Source of the DNA: Pseudomonas arcuscaelestis
GTDB taxonomy: Bacteria > Pseudomonadota > Gammaproteobacteria > Pseudomonadales > Pseudomonadaceae
Direction of reading: 5' to 3'
Length of the DNA stretch: 64,000 bases
Assembly (NCBI RefSeq): GCF_016881005.1
Contig: NZ_JACOPV010000017.1
Location: 62,001 to 126,000, forward strand
Below, in pieces: positions 34,044-43,950 of the stretch. The notes beneath the pieces were generated by a model, which saw only the letters and a list, made by a program, of their open reading frames with translations, was not told the origin of the DNA and did no database searches. Every line of letters begins with the position of its first letter. The stretch's first letter is position 1. The position numbers and the translations under genes are program-made.

Positions 34044-35798
34044 TCAAAGCACTGGATTAGTATAGAAGCTCCCGGCCCACTCGAAGAATACCTTGCGAAA
34101 GTCTTCGTTTTCCGGTTCGACAATCAAAGCCTGGCGTAGAAACTCGACAGCCTCTGTAACATCACCAACCTCTCGACTTAGAAAAGCTGCGAGGTGCAGT
34201 TTGACAGGGTCGAAGAATTGAAATGACAACGAGACCTTGATCATCGTCAGCGCCTCACGCAGGCACCCTGCTTGCAAGCGCTCCTCCAATTCACTGACGA
34301 AAACGTTGTTATCTACAATTCGGGAAGCGGCCAACCCTGTAACTTTGCGCAGGACCACGGTGTGCCCATTACCGACCTTGCTGTCAGTTTCCTCGACACA
34401 CTCGATATACCAACAACCAAGACCATTACAATTCAAATAATTGACTGCCTCCAGCATCCGTTGCAAGGAGAAGACCTGGTAGTGTTCACGCCATGGTTCT
34501 TCGGGCATCGACTCGATACCGACACCCAGTTCGAACGCCTCAATCATCGCGGGCAAGGTGGTCAGCGCTCTAACACCATCGGTGACAGCCGCCACGCGTT
34601 TCGGAAAAATACAAAAAAATACACCAAGATCCTTCAATACCCGCTGGGACTCAATATAGGCAGCGAATACATTCGGAGCATGTTCAATCACATGGGAACT
34701 TACAATATAGTCAAATGCACCGTCTTCGCTTCGAATAGTTTGATAATCGCCAACCAGATCGACACTAACGAAATCCCCCACACGTTCAACTTGAGCATTG
34801 CTATACTTTAAAAAGTCTGCCAGATCCCGCGGATGGACATAATCAACACCATCGCTTGGCGCCACATTCAAGCAGTTTGGCAAGTAAAAAGCATTGTGCG
34901 CCGCAGCGCCTAGCTCTATGCCTTGACCGACACAGTATTTATGCGCCAGCGCCATGCCAGGACGACGCTCAGCCGAGCCATCCTCGGGGCTCGACTTAAC
35001 AGCGTAGCGTCCATGGATATCCCGTACGCTGGCAACAAATTCATCAGACGACGCCAACGGTATACCAACAGGAGGTACCCCATGCTTCTCCTGAAAATAG
35101 GCCGCCGCGCACTGAGCGATCTTTTGATGATCATGCCTGGAGGAGATTGTCGACTGCTCCACGCTCCAGGCATCATCCCCCAGATAGGCCGCCGAATCAG
35201 GAATGTCCGCAAAGTACCAGAAAGACGGATGCTGTCCGGCCTGGATTACCCTCAGCGTATGTTCTACATGTTCGAAAGCGTTGTAAAAGCCTTCATCCAT
35301 TCCACCCACATCCAACAAGCACTGCTTGGAATAGTAGGAGAATGCCCCCACACAGTGGGGGTAGAACGGCACATTCAATTCTTCCGAATACTCAATGGTG
35401 ACACGAGGATTCGGCCTGCCATCTGGCGTCTTGTTCATCACTCCATGTTGACTGAAATTCATGTGCTGAATTCCCGTCAAGCTGGCAACTTGGACGTAGC
35501 GGGAAAAAACCTCTGGGTCACGAACAAATATATCGTCTTCGATCAGAAATATATGGTCAGCGCCACACGCCAATAGGTAGTCCAGCGCTCTATTCTTGGA
35601 CTTGGCCACGCCCAAGTTGCATTCATTCTGAAGAAAATGATGAGCGCAACCCGGCACGCTCAGCGCGTATGGTTCTCCATCGTTGACAATGACCAGATAA
35701 TCGATGATGTCCAAGGGCAGGGTTTTACACAACCGCTGCAATTGCTCTGGCCGATTGAACGTGGTGATCCCACAGCCGACAACTTTGCCGTCGATCAC
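34044..35798 (-). CDS. Glycosyltransferase-methyltransferase fusion protein
   Basis: Protein of 584 residues in three parts. Residues 1-240 are a GT2/GT-A-like glycosyltransferase (GCGITTFNRPEQLQRL, then FLIEDDIFV with a DD pair, GGMDEGFYNAFEHVEH). Residues about 285-450 are a SAM methyltransferase (IELGAAAHNAFYLPNCLNV, FDYIVSSHVIEHAPNVFAAY). The C-terminus is TPR-like and helical (DVTEAVEFLRQALIVEPENEDFRKV). Its start overlaps the previous stop (ATGA). It presumably adds and methylates a sugar of the flagellin glycan. The codon use is less GC-rich than the flagellar genes. Confidence 0.82.
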   Translation of the reverse strand: MIDGKVVGCGITTFNRPEQLQRLCKTLPLDIIDYLVIVNDGEPYALSVPGCAHHFLQNECNLGVAKSKNRALDYLLACGADHIFLIEDDIFVRDPEVFSRYVQVASLTGIQHMNFSQHGVMNKTPDGRPNPRVTIEYSEELNVPFYPHCVGAFSYYSKQCLLDVGGMDEGFYNAFEHVEHTLRVIQAGQHPSFWYFADIPDSAAYLGDDAWSVEQSTISSRHDHQKIAQCAAAYFQEKHGVPPVGIPLASSDEFVASVRDIHGRYAVKSSPEDGSAERRPGMALAHKYCVGQGIELGAAAHNAFYLPNCLNVAPSDGVDYVHPRDLADFLKYSNAQVERVGDFVSVDLVGDYQTIRSEDGAFDYIVSSHVIEHAPNVFAAYIESQRVLKDLGVFFCIFPKRVAAVTDGVRALTTLPAMIEAFELGVGIESMPEEPWREHYQVFSLQRMLEAVNYLNCNGLGCWYIECVEETDSKVGNGHTVVLRKVTGLAASRIVDNNVFVSELEERLQAGCLREALTMIKVSLSFQFFDPVKLHLAAFLSREVGDVTEAVEFLRQALIVEPENEDFRKVFFEWAGSFYTNPVL

Positions 35799-38662
35799 AC
35801 CACTTCCCCCAACTCGTCAACCCAGGCCAACATCGAAACCTGCCCGCCGTTGGCTGCCCTGGAAACATCAATGCCCCGTTCACCCTCTACAACTGCGCGG
35901 GTGGAGAATGCACCCGGCCAGCGCTCAAAGAGCATATCGGCTCCACGTAAGTCGCCAGCCTCAACACCAGGGTTGCGTACCTGTGCTTGCGGCGCCCATA
36001 CCGTCAGCAACCCGAGTGTTGCAACTTTCAAGCAAAAATCGATGTCGGCGGCGACCTGGTTGTCGTTAATCGTATCCAGGCCCTGTACTTGCTCAAAGGC
36101 CGACTTACGCACCATCAAACAGTCACTTGATACCCCGTGGCAGCCACGCTCTATCGCGACTCCCACCGCAGGTTCAAGCGCTTGCCGCGCCAAACCGACC
36201 CAAGACGCCAATACCCGTCCGGAGCTGTTCAGTTCGAAACCCGCGTGACTGATGATGTTGTCTTCACTGATCATCTTGCAACCAACAACACCCACCTCAG
36301 GCCGCTGCGCCTGGTTCAGCAAAGACTCAATCCAGGCTGGCGTCACGATCTGACTACGGTCAGACAACAGAATCAGGTACTCGCCTTGGGCAGTACCACT
36401 TGCCAGACTCAAAAGGCTTTCTCGAGTGTGCGCTTGCTCACTCCACAGCACTTTCACCCGGCCACTAGCTCCCTCGAAGCGAGAGAGGTATTCCCTGACC
36501 GTTTCAGATGTGCGGGAATCACCGATCACAATAATTTCATAACGCTGATAACGAGTGCGCTGAGTGATACTCGCCAAGCAGGACTTGAGCAGCTCGCAGT
36601 TGCTGCCGGCAGGCAGCAAAATGCTGACCATTGGTGTATGTGAATGGCGGAAGTCGATGTGGAACCCCCCACCGCTCAACATGTTCACTTGCCCACGGTA
36701 ACCCAGCACGACCAAATGTCGTTTGAGCGTTTCGTAAGCGTCCTTGGCCATTGCCCCATCATCCTGTTTGGCGATGACAAGGTACTCATCCATGTGGGCG
36801 AAGCCTGAAACGCCCTTCTGCTCGATCAAGCGCAACAGCAGATCGAACTCAAAGGCTCCTTGGCAGGCTTCATTGAACCCCCCGCAGGCTTGCACTGCGC
36901 TACGGCGAAGCACCCAGTGACGGGACATCAGGTCAGGGCGGCTACGCAACAGCTCGATGTTGTTGGCAGGACGCACCACACTATGCAGGCAACCTTGCTG
37001 GTCACGCTGAATCTCGTTTGCGGAAATTGCCTGATAGTCACTGGCACTCGACAGCTCCACATGCAGGCGTAGTACTCCGCCAGGTGCCAGCACATCGCCG
37101 ACATCAAGCACCATCAACCAGTCGCTTTTCAGTTGTCCAATGACCTGGTTCAGCCGTGCGACCAGGCTTCCTTTAGCAACCCTGATAAAATGCACGGTGT
37201 CATGGATAGTGGTAATTGCCGGAAGATCTCCTGCCCTGAGAACTACTACCTTGAAGGTTCGCAAACCGCTACCCAGCAAGCTATCGAAGGTACGCTGCAA
37301 GGCAGCGTCATCTTCTTCCAAATCGATCACCAGGAAGTTCAACACGGGGGCAGGATTTTTATCCAGGTGACGCAGAACCCGCTCCCTTGCCAAACCCTGT
37401 GGCGTGGCTTGCTCAAGGGCCTGCAGAATTCTCCCCGACGGCGTGCACTCCAGCAGGCGTTCAACATTCGAAGCATCGCTGACTTGCAACCGCTGGTACC
37501 AGCTACCCACCTGCTCTTTGAACGGGCGATCTTCTTCATCTTCCAGCACCCCCATCAAACGCTCACTCACCCGAGCATTGAAAAGCCCCAGCGAAAAAGC
37601 CTCTGCGTATCGATACTGCAGACTGCCAGGCGTATCGTTTGGATGGACCTCCAGCAGAGCCTGTTGGCGCACCCAGCACCCTTCGAGTGCACCGATCTGG
37701 ACAACCCCAGCCGGTTGCGCATGAACCAGGAACTCCAGCTCTGTCAAAGTATTGAACAAGCTTGCAGAGTAGTACGGCAAATCGATGAACTGTCTAGGCT
37801 CGAACACACGTTCTGGCTTCTGACCGGCCTGCGTCCAGTTCGAAGTGAACAACAGCGGATGTTCCCCCGGCTCAGCCATCGACCGAGCAAAGTCCCCCAA
37901 GGCTTGCTGATCAACAAGCCTTTGGCAGAACTGCCAGGTCTGCGCATCCCACTTACGCAATGCCTCAATAAAAGGGGCCAGCCCGGTGTCCGCGCCATCT
38001 TCAGCATCATCTGCACTGGACTGTTCGATCAAAACGAAAGTCGACGGCAAAATCGCCACCGGGTGTTCAGCGAGCAGACCAAAGGAAAGTGCGGACTTCC
38101 AGCTTTCCAGTGCAAGGTCCTCCGGGGCATCTCGAACCACCGTCGACAACGCATCAACCCTTACCACCGCACGCCAAGCCTGAAGCCGGCTTGCAGTGTG
38201 GCGACGAATTCGCTCAAGACTGGTGGCAGGCTCATCCCCATGTTCTAAAGCGTTACCCAGTTTGTGGTATCCGACACTGGCATTGAGGGGCCGATAGCCT
38301 AGCGAAAACCCCTGGCACAGGGCGTACTGCGGATTGGCATGGAGGAACTCCACCGATTCGCCCAAGGAGTCGACGAGAAGAAAATCCGTCTCGGGTACAA
38401 GAACGACATAAGGCGTCTCGATGCACTCAAGACAGTCGCCAATTGCACGCTTCCAGGCCTGAGTCTGCGCTACCTGCCGAGCATCAACGTGCGACGAAAT
38501 ACCTTGAGCATCAGCTTCAACGGTAACCACCTGCAGATGCGGGACCTTTCGGCGGTAATAGTTTTTAGCTCGCCCCAAGTAATCAGTACGGCCAGTCCCG
38601 AGCAGGATGACCGTCACATCGCCCAGCGGCTTCGCAAACTCGTTCGATACGTTGCCCATCAT
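35795..38662 (-). CDS. Large multi-domain glycosyltransferase (Fgt-like)
   Basis: Protein of about 955 residues. An N-terminal domain with VTVILLGTGRTDYLGRAKNYYRR resembles glycosyltransferases of the TIGR00180 type, followed by a helical part and two GT-A-like regions (LNFLVIDLEEDDAALQRTFDSLLGSG near 455 and VSILLPAGSNCELLKSCLASITQRT near 705; WAPQAQVRNPG near the end). It resembles the flagellin glycosyltransferases encoded between flgL and fliC in P. syringae (fgt genes). The start at 38662 (or the next ATG at 38659) is preferred to 38746, since GAGGGG precedes it and it clears the upstream stop. Confidence 0.82.
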   Translation of the reverse strand: MMGNVSNEFAKPLGDVTVILLGTGRTDYLGRAKNYYRRKVPHLQVVTVEADAQGISSHVDARQVAQTQAWKRAIGDCLECIETPYVVLVPETDFLLVDSLGESVEFLHANPQYALCQGFSLGYRPLNASVGYHKLGNALEHGDEPATSLERIRRHTASRLQAWRAVVRVDALSTVVRDAPEDLALESWKSALSFGLLAEHPVAILPSTFVLIEQSSADDAEDGADTGLAPFIEALRKWDAQTWQFCQRLVDQQALGDFARSMAEPGEHPLLFTSNWTQAGQKPERVFEPRQFIDLPYYSASLFNTLTELEFLVHAQPAGVVQIGALEGCWVRQQALLEVHPNDTPGSLQYRYAEAFSLGLFNARVSERLMGVLEDEEDRPFKEQVGSWYQRLQVSDASNVERLLECTPSGRILQALEQATPQGLARERVLRHLDKNPAPVLNFLVIDLEEDDAALQRTFDSLLGSGLRTFKVVVLRAGDLPAITTIHDTVHFIRVAKGSLVARLNQVIGQLKSDWLMVLDVGDVLAPGGVLRLHVELSSASDYQAISANEIQRDQQGCLHSVVRPANNIELLRSRPDLMSRHWVLRRSAVQACGGFNEACQGAFEFDLLLRLIEQKGVSGFAHMDEYLVIAKQDDGAMAKDAYETLKRHLVVLGYRGQVNMLSGGGFHIDFRHSHTPMVSILLPAGSNCELLKSCLASITQRTRYQRYEIIVIGDSRTSETVREYLSRFEGASGRVKVLWSEQAHTRESLLSLASGTAQGEYLILLSDRSQIVTPAWIESLLNQAQRPEVGVVGCKMISEDNIISHAGFELNSSGRVLASWVGLARQALEPAVGVAIERGCHGVSSDCLMVRKSAFEQVQGLDTINDNQVAADIDFCLKVATLGLLTVWAPQAQVRNPGVEAGDLRGADMLFERWPGAFSTRAVVEGERGIDVSRAANGGQVSMLAWVDELGEVV

Positions 38663-38718
38663 CCACCCCTCACTAAATTTGTCATTGTCTGCCGGCTCTA
38701 ACGACCGGTGGAACTTGA

Positions 38719-41700
38719 TTAATCCGCCAACCAGCCGTTGACCCATTGCTGCAGATTGTTAGCAGTCAATACATAATCACGTAACACTACTTCCCGCAGC
38801 TCGTCGCCGATGCGATAACTCGCTTGAGGGTCGCTGAGGTGCATACGGATTGCTGCCAACCACTCCCGAGAGGTGTGACTTGTTACTCGAGTGCAGGGCA
38901 AATACCCCCGATAAGCTTTGGTGTCACTGCAGATCACGGGAAAGCCACACGCGCCATACTCAAGCAAGCGAAGGTTACTTTTACAATCGTTGAACAGGTT
39001 TACCTCGAGCGGTGCCAAAGCCAAATCAAGGTTCAAACTTGCCAACTTCTGGGGATACCTGCCCAACTGAACCCCAGCATGGAATTCTTTGATGTAAGGG
39101 CGCAGAATATCAGGGCACATGCCGAAGAATACCCAGTCCACTTCGTTGGCCAGTTCTTTGACGACATCAGCCAGCAACTCCAGATCGCCGCGATGACTCG
39201 TGCCGCCCGCCCACCCAACTCGCGGCTTGACCGAGGTCTGACGACGGCTCTTCAAACCCAACCACAGTTGTGAGGCCAGCATATTTGGCACAACACGAAT
39301 GTCGTGATGCATACTGGATAGCGCATCAGCCAGCGGCTGAGTTGAAACAACCACACGATCACACATTGAAATCCCGCGCCCTACTAGCTCCAACATATTG
39401 GCTGGCATATTGCGGCTGTGCGCATTTTTCTTCGGCACATCTATTATGTAGTCGTCCAGCTCATAAATGCGTCGTGCGTTGGAGAAGCTTTTGACCCGTT
39501 CAAACTCACGAACGGAACTCGGCATATAACGGCACTGCATGATAATTACATCCGCCTTGCTTCTCTCCAACTCGATATTACCGGGGGTGGAGTAATCTAC
39601 ACGCCCCTGAATCCAGCCCGCACTTTCCAACTCATGGAATGGCTGGGCAACGCGATAGTGGCCAACAGCCGAAGTGTTTATCGGCAGGCCCAGAACGAAC
39701 GGCAGCGCTCGGCTGATAAAAGGATCCCAGCCGCTAAGCAAACCTGCGTCGATATTGAAGCTTGACATTTTCAGACTGAGGTTGCGGTTGTATGCGGGGT
39801 CATAAGCAATCCGGGAAAGCCAGCGCTTATAGAATATTTCCTGATCCTGTTCGCTGCTAAGCGCGCAGGCCTTACTGCGCTCGTCATCCGCAAACCGGGC
39901 AACAACGGCGTACGGAGTCCAGACCACCAGATATCCATGATCGCGGATACGCAAGCACAGATCCGCATCAAACAACTCACGTTGAAATGCTTCCGCATCC
40001 AGACCTGCCACGTCATTGAAAATGCTCCGACGCACAAGCAGGCAACTAGCCTCTACAGCACTTAAGTTTTGTACGACGACCAACCGATTCATGTAACCAC
40101 TTGCATCGACGGTCTGCCCGATAAATGGGCTACCAACCAAACCATGCAAGCCCAGCACCAACCCCGCGCTCTCAACTCCACCGGACATGTTACACAGCTT
40201 CGAGCCAACGACACCGACCTCAGGACGCTGCGCCTGGCTCATCATCTCGTCCAGCCAATGGGCGTCGAAAATCAGGCAGCCAGCGTCGAGCATCAACAGA
40301 TAATCGCCTCGCGCCTGAGTACTAGCCTGATTGAACAACAACGATCCGCACGTTGCGTCAATCTTAACAATTCGCAGCTGTGACGTATCCAGCGCACGCA
40401 TCGCCGCAAACCAGTCCTGAAACTCACCAGACTCCTGGCCGTTGGCTAAAACAAGCACCTCATAGGAGCCATAAGCGGTGTGTTCGAAAATCGATTCAAC
40501 ACACCTGGCCAACAGCTGCAGATTGCTGCCGGTAGCGATCATGATCGAGACCAGTGGCGTATCCGCATGCTGGTAAAGCACCCGAGACACCATTGACCCC
40601 GGTGCACTCAACAACTCGGCGGCAACCTCGAGGCGCTGCAAGTGCGCGCGCAGGATACGCGGCGCCTGGACGGTGCACTCTGGGTCGAGCAACCACGCCC
40701 CGTAACCAGTTGGACTTTGCACCAACAGCTCGGCGACATGCTCGACCACCTGTAATCCGTGGGTTTCCACCAGGCGCCAAAGCAAATCCTGAGGCGCCAG
40801 CACATCAAAGCTGTCGTTGAAGCCCCCCAGCTCAAGTAAACCCTTGCGTTCGAATGCGAGCATGCGCCCGACGAAAGGAAAACTGCGCATCAAGTCCAGA
40901 TTGAAGTCTGGCTTGAAAATAGGTTGGGAAGCTTCCAAACCATCATGGCTGCCCTCGTCGGTGTACAGACACAAGCGGTCCGCACGCACAGCCATACGCT
41001 CCGCCATGATCACCAACGCATGCGGATGCAAGCGATCGCCAGCTTTTAAAAGGAATACCCAATCCGCCGAGGTGGCAGCATTTATATGCTCATTTAGCTG
41101 ATTAAAGCCATTGCCTTCCGATGCAATGTATTTGACCTGCGGCGTATCTACACGCGACCCCGCCCCAGGTGCGAGCACCCAGACTTCGCTGGCGAGATAG
41201 GACTGCGTCGAAATACTGTCCAGCGTGATTTGCAACGCCAGTTCATCATTGCCTGGATTGCTGATCACAGAAACAATGCGCGGCTGTTGAGGCCATTGCT
41301 CTAGCCGCTTGGGGAGCAGCCGTATCTGAGCAGAAGACAGACTGCGGCAATCCAACCATTCGGCATACAGCTCGGTAAAACTAAGGCTGCGCGTGCCCAC
41401 CTGCTGTTGATAGCTGGCAAGTTGTCCGGCATACAAGCGAGTCAACTCGAACTCTTCCCAAACCCTGCCTTCCACTGGAGCATAGCTCTCTATCGGCATG
41501 TAGCGAATCCAGCCGCTGGCGGGAGCGGGCTCGCCCGTTCGCGCTGCCAACATCTGTAGCAACCACTCGGTCTCCATATCAAATGCCAGCGTCATACTCG
41601 CGTGATGGCTTAAACGCCCCGCATGCACACGCTCAAGGCTTAACATTGTTGTCAAGTAAGCAAGGTGACCGCGGCGCAACAGACAAATGTATAAGGCCAG

Positions 41701-42294
41701 ATCCAGGCGAGCACTGAATCCCGCTCCATCCTGTACAAGTTCAGGTAAGTACTCCTGCACCGGCGCTCGGCGCATCAGCATATGGCTGATGCCTCCGAAA
41801 AGATTGGTCGCTTTATCCTCGATAGCTTCGAGAAAGTCGCCACCATTGAGCACCGCACTGCATGGAGAGATCACGCAGTTTGCCAGACGGGCAGGCAACA
41901 ACGTCTCATCTGCGTCGCAGATCAGCCGATGGTTTACAACCATGTTGACATCCGGGCAATCAATCAACACCCGAACTTTTTGTTCAATACAGCCAGCAAT
42001 CAACCAGTCGTCATCACAAAGGAATTTGATGAACGTACCGCGGCAGTGCTCAAGACACGTTAGAAGGTTGTGCGCAAAACCCAACGTAACGGGATTGCGT
42101 ACATAACGAAGCTCACAACGTGCCTGCGCGGCCCATTCATCGAAAATTTCCTTGACCCTGTCCCCTTGGCTGTCATCACAGACGATTACTTCGAGATTCG
42201 GATAGGACTGCGAAATGGCACTGAACAGCGTGCGGTTCAAGAACTCAGGATTGAAGGCAGGAATGGCAATACTGACGAGCGGCTGTTCGTACAT
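38719..42294 (-). CDS. Very large multi-domain glycosyltransferase (Fgt1-like)
   Basis: Protein of 1191 residues. Four parts can be seen: an N-terminal GT2 domain (VSIAIPAFNPEFLNRTLFSA, then FIKFLCDDDWLIAG with DDD), a second GT2-like region (about 340-560), a third (VSIMIATGSNLQLLARCVES, about 585-840) and a C-terminal GT-B-like domain (VGWAGGTSHRGDLELLADVV, then CKSNLRLLEYGACGFPVICSD, about 890-1190). The position after flgL matches fgt1 in P. syringae, the flagellin O-glycosyltransferase. Substrate and linkage are inference. Confidence 0.83.
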   Translation of the reverse strand: MYEQPLVSIAIPAFNPEFLNRTLFSAISQSYPNLEVIVCDDSQGDRVKEIFDEWAAQARCELRYVRNPVTLGFAHNLLTCLEHCRGTFIKFLCDDDWLIAGCIEQKVRVLIDCPDVNMVVNHRLICDADETLLPARLANCVISPCSAVLNGGDFLEAIEDKATNLFGGISHMLMRRAPVQEYLPELVQDGAGFSARLDLALYICLLRRGHLAYLTTMLSLERVHAGRLSHHASMTLAFDMETEWLLQMLAARTGEPAPASGWIRYMPIESYAPVEGRVWEEFELTRLYAGQLASYQQQVGTRSLSFTELYAEWLDCRSLSSAQIRLLPKRLEQWPQQPRIVSVISNPGNDELALQITLDSISTQSYLASEVWVLAPGAGSRVDTPQVKYIASEGNGFNQLNEHINAATSADWVFLLKAGDRLHPHALVIMAERMAVRADRLCLYTDEGSHDGLEASQPIFKPDFNLDLMRSFPFVGRMLAFERKGLLELGGFNDSFDVLAPQDLLWRLVETHGLQVVEHVAELLVQSPTGYGAWLLDPECTVQAPRILRAHLQRLEVAAELLSAPGSMVSRVLYQHADTPLVSIMIATGSNLQLLARCVESIFEHTAYGSYEVLVLANGQESGEFQDWFAAMRALDTSQLRIVKIDATCGSLLFNQASTQARGDYLLMLDAGCLIFDAHWLDEMMSQAQRPEVGVVGSKLCNMSGGVESAGLVLGLHGLVGSPFIGQTVDASGYMNRLVVVQNLSAVEASCLLVRRSIFNDVAGLDAEAFQRELFDADLCLRIRDHGYLVVWTPYAVVARFADDERSKACALSSEQDQEIFYKRWLSRIAYDPAYNRNLSLKMSSFNIDAGLLSGWDPFISRALPFVLGLPINTSAVGHYRVAQPFHELESAGWIQGRVDYSTPGNIELERSKADVIIMQCRYMPSSVREFERVKSFSNARRIYELDDYIIDVPKKNAHSRNMPANMLELVGRGISMCDRVVVSTQPLADALSSMHHDIRVVPNMLASQLWLGLKSRRQTSVKPRVGWAGGTSHRGDLELLADVVKELANEVDWVFFGMCPDILRPYIKEFHAGVQLGRYPQKLASLNLDLALAPLEVNLFNDCKSNLRLLEYGACGFPVICSDTKAYRGYLPCTRVTSHTSREWLAAIRMHLSDPQASYRIGDELREVVLRDYVLTANNLQQWVNGWLAD

Positions 42295-42368
42295 GATGGT
42301 AAACCTAGAGAGATTCCCAAGTGATGCCAGAGCTAAGCATCACTTGGGGGATACAGCGCGAGGAAGTA

Positions 42369-43937
42369 TCAGAGGCGGTTGAAAAGGCTCAGCGAGGATA
42401 TCTTGGTGAATGCCAATTGCGACGCCTGGAGCATCGTCTGTTGCAGGCTCAAGCGAACCAGTACTTCAGCAGGGTCCGCATCACGAATCGAACTCTGGGT
42501 CTTGGTGTTGGCCATTTTCAGGCTCTCGTTGGTTTCCGCCTGAACATCCAGAGCGGCACTGCGAGCACCGATCGAACTGATGGCCTCGGCAACTTTATTT
42601 GCCCCACTTTCCAGATTGCCAATCGCCGATTCCAAGGCGGCCTGGTACTTCTGGCGCGATGCCAGGTCTGTGTCAACCGGCATCTCCAGCGCTTTGCGGA
42701 ACGCCGAGATGGTATCAAGGATATTCTGGGTCTGATGAGTATCGACCTTGACCGAGAACTGGTCACCTCCGGCTGGCGGCTCGGAGAAGTCAAAGTCGAC
42801 ACCGGCAATGTTGGCCTTGGTGGCAGGCGTGCCGGTCAGGGCACCACTGGCCACAGGACGGGCATCCGGCAACATCGGCTGGGCGTAGACCTCAAAGTTG
42901 GTAGCGCTGGTGAATTTGATGATCGCACCACCACCCGGGAACGCGTCGCTGTAGGCCGACTTGTCAGTAATGGTGGCACTATTGATCTGCGCTGACGACG
43001 AATTGCCAGGGCTTCGCGAACCGCTGACATCATCGGCTTTGGAGGCCAGATTGAACGAGTACCCGGCGATTGCGGTATCCGGATCGTCGCCTTCCTTCAA
43101 GTTGACGTCCAGGCGCATTTCGACACCGCGGAAGCTGATGTTGGCGCCCTTTTTCAAATCGAAGGTGCCGCCACCGGTGGCCTCCAGGGTCACGTCATTG
43201 CTGGCCGCGTCAGTGATCTTGAATTCGGTGTTGCTGGTGAAGGTGATGGTGTATGGCTCACCGCCACGGAAACGATCATTGTACTGAGTGCTACCGGACA
43301 CCTGGCCGTTGGACAGACTGACCCGGCCATCATCCACGGCCGGAAAGGTCAGGGTCGTCTGGCTGCGACTGGTATTGAGCGCTTGCTCGAATACGCTGTA
43401 GCCGCTTTCATTGGTGGCCATACTAAGCATGTCACCCACCTGCAGATTCAAGGTGCTCTGATCGCCTTGGTATGTATAGGTGCCATCAGCGTTGCGTGCG
43501 TAAGGTGGGGTGTCGCCACGCGAACCGGAGAAAATGTACTTGCCGTTTTCATCCCGGCTGTTCATCAGACTGTAAAGCTGCTCTTCGAGCTGAGTCAGCT
43601 CTTGGGCATTGGCTTTACGGTCGGCATCGGTATAGCCGCCGTTGCCAGCGCCGACTGCCAGTTCCTTGACCCGGGCCAGCACGTTGGTGATGGAGTTCAA
43701 GGTCGCCTCGGCGGTACCCAGGCTATTGCGCACGCTGGTGATGTTGCCACCGAACTGATCAAGCAGGTTGCTCTGCTGTTGCAACTGCAGCAGGCGAGCA
43801 GCACCGACCGGATCATCAGCAGCCGTGCGCACACGAATATTGTCACTGGCCTGCTGACCGGTCTTCACTACGTTGGAAAAATTACGCTGATAGCTTGAGG
43901 AGCTGGTTTCGTAAAACTGGGAAGTAGAAATACGCAC
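42369..43937 (-). CDS. flgL: Hook-filament junction protein FlgL
   Basis: Hook-associated protein 3, 522 residues, longer than enteric forms (about 317) because of an enlarged central region. The N-terminus (MRISTSQFYETSSSSYQRN) and C-terminus (SLQQTMLQASQLAFTKISSLSLFNRL) are flagellin-like. It uses a GTG start with GGAG nine bases upstream. It follows flgK and is the last structural gene before the glycosylation island. Confidence 0.96.
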   Translation of the reverse strand: MRISTSQFYETSSSSYQRNFSNVVKTGQQASDNIRVRTAADDPVGAARLLQLQQQSNLLDQFGGNITSVRNSLGTAEATLNSITNVLARVKELAVGAGNGGYTDADRKANAQELTQLEEQLYSLMNSRDENGKYIFSGSRGDTPPYARNADGTYTYQGDQSTLNLQVGDMLSMATNESGYSVFEQALNTSRSQTTLTFPAVDDGRVSLSNGQVSGSTQYNDRFRGGEPYTITFTSNTEFKITDAASNDVTLEATGGGTFDLKKGANISFRGVEMRLDVNLKEGDDPDTAIAGYSFNLASKADDVSGSRSPGNSSSAQINSATITDKSAYSDAFPGGGAIIKFTSATNFEVYAQPMLPDARPVASGALTGTPATKANIAGVDFDFSEPPAGGDQFSVKVDTHQTQNILDTISAFRKALEMPVDTDLASRQKYQAALESAIGNLESGANKVAEAISSIGARSAALDVQAETNESLKMANTKTQSSIRDADPAEVLVRLSLQQTMLQASQLAFTKISSLSLFNRL

Positions 43938-43950
43938 GGTCTACCGCTCC

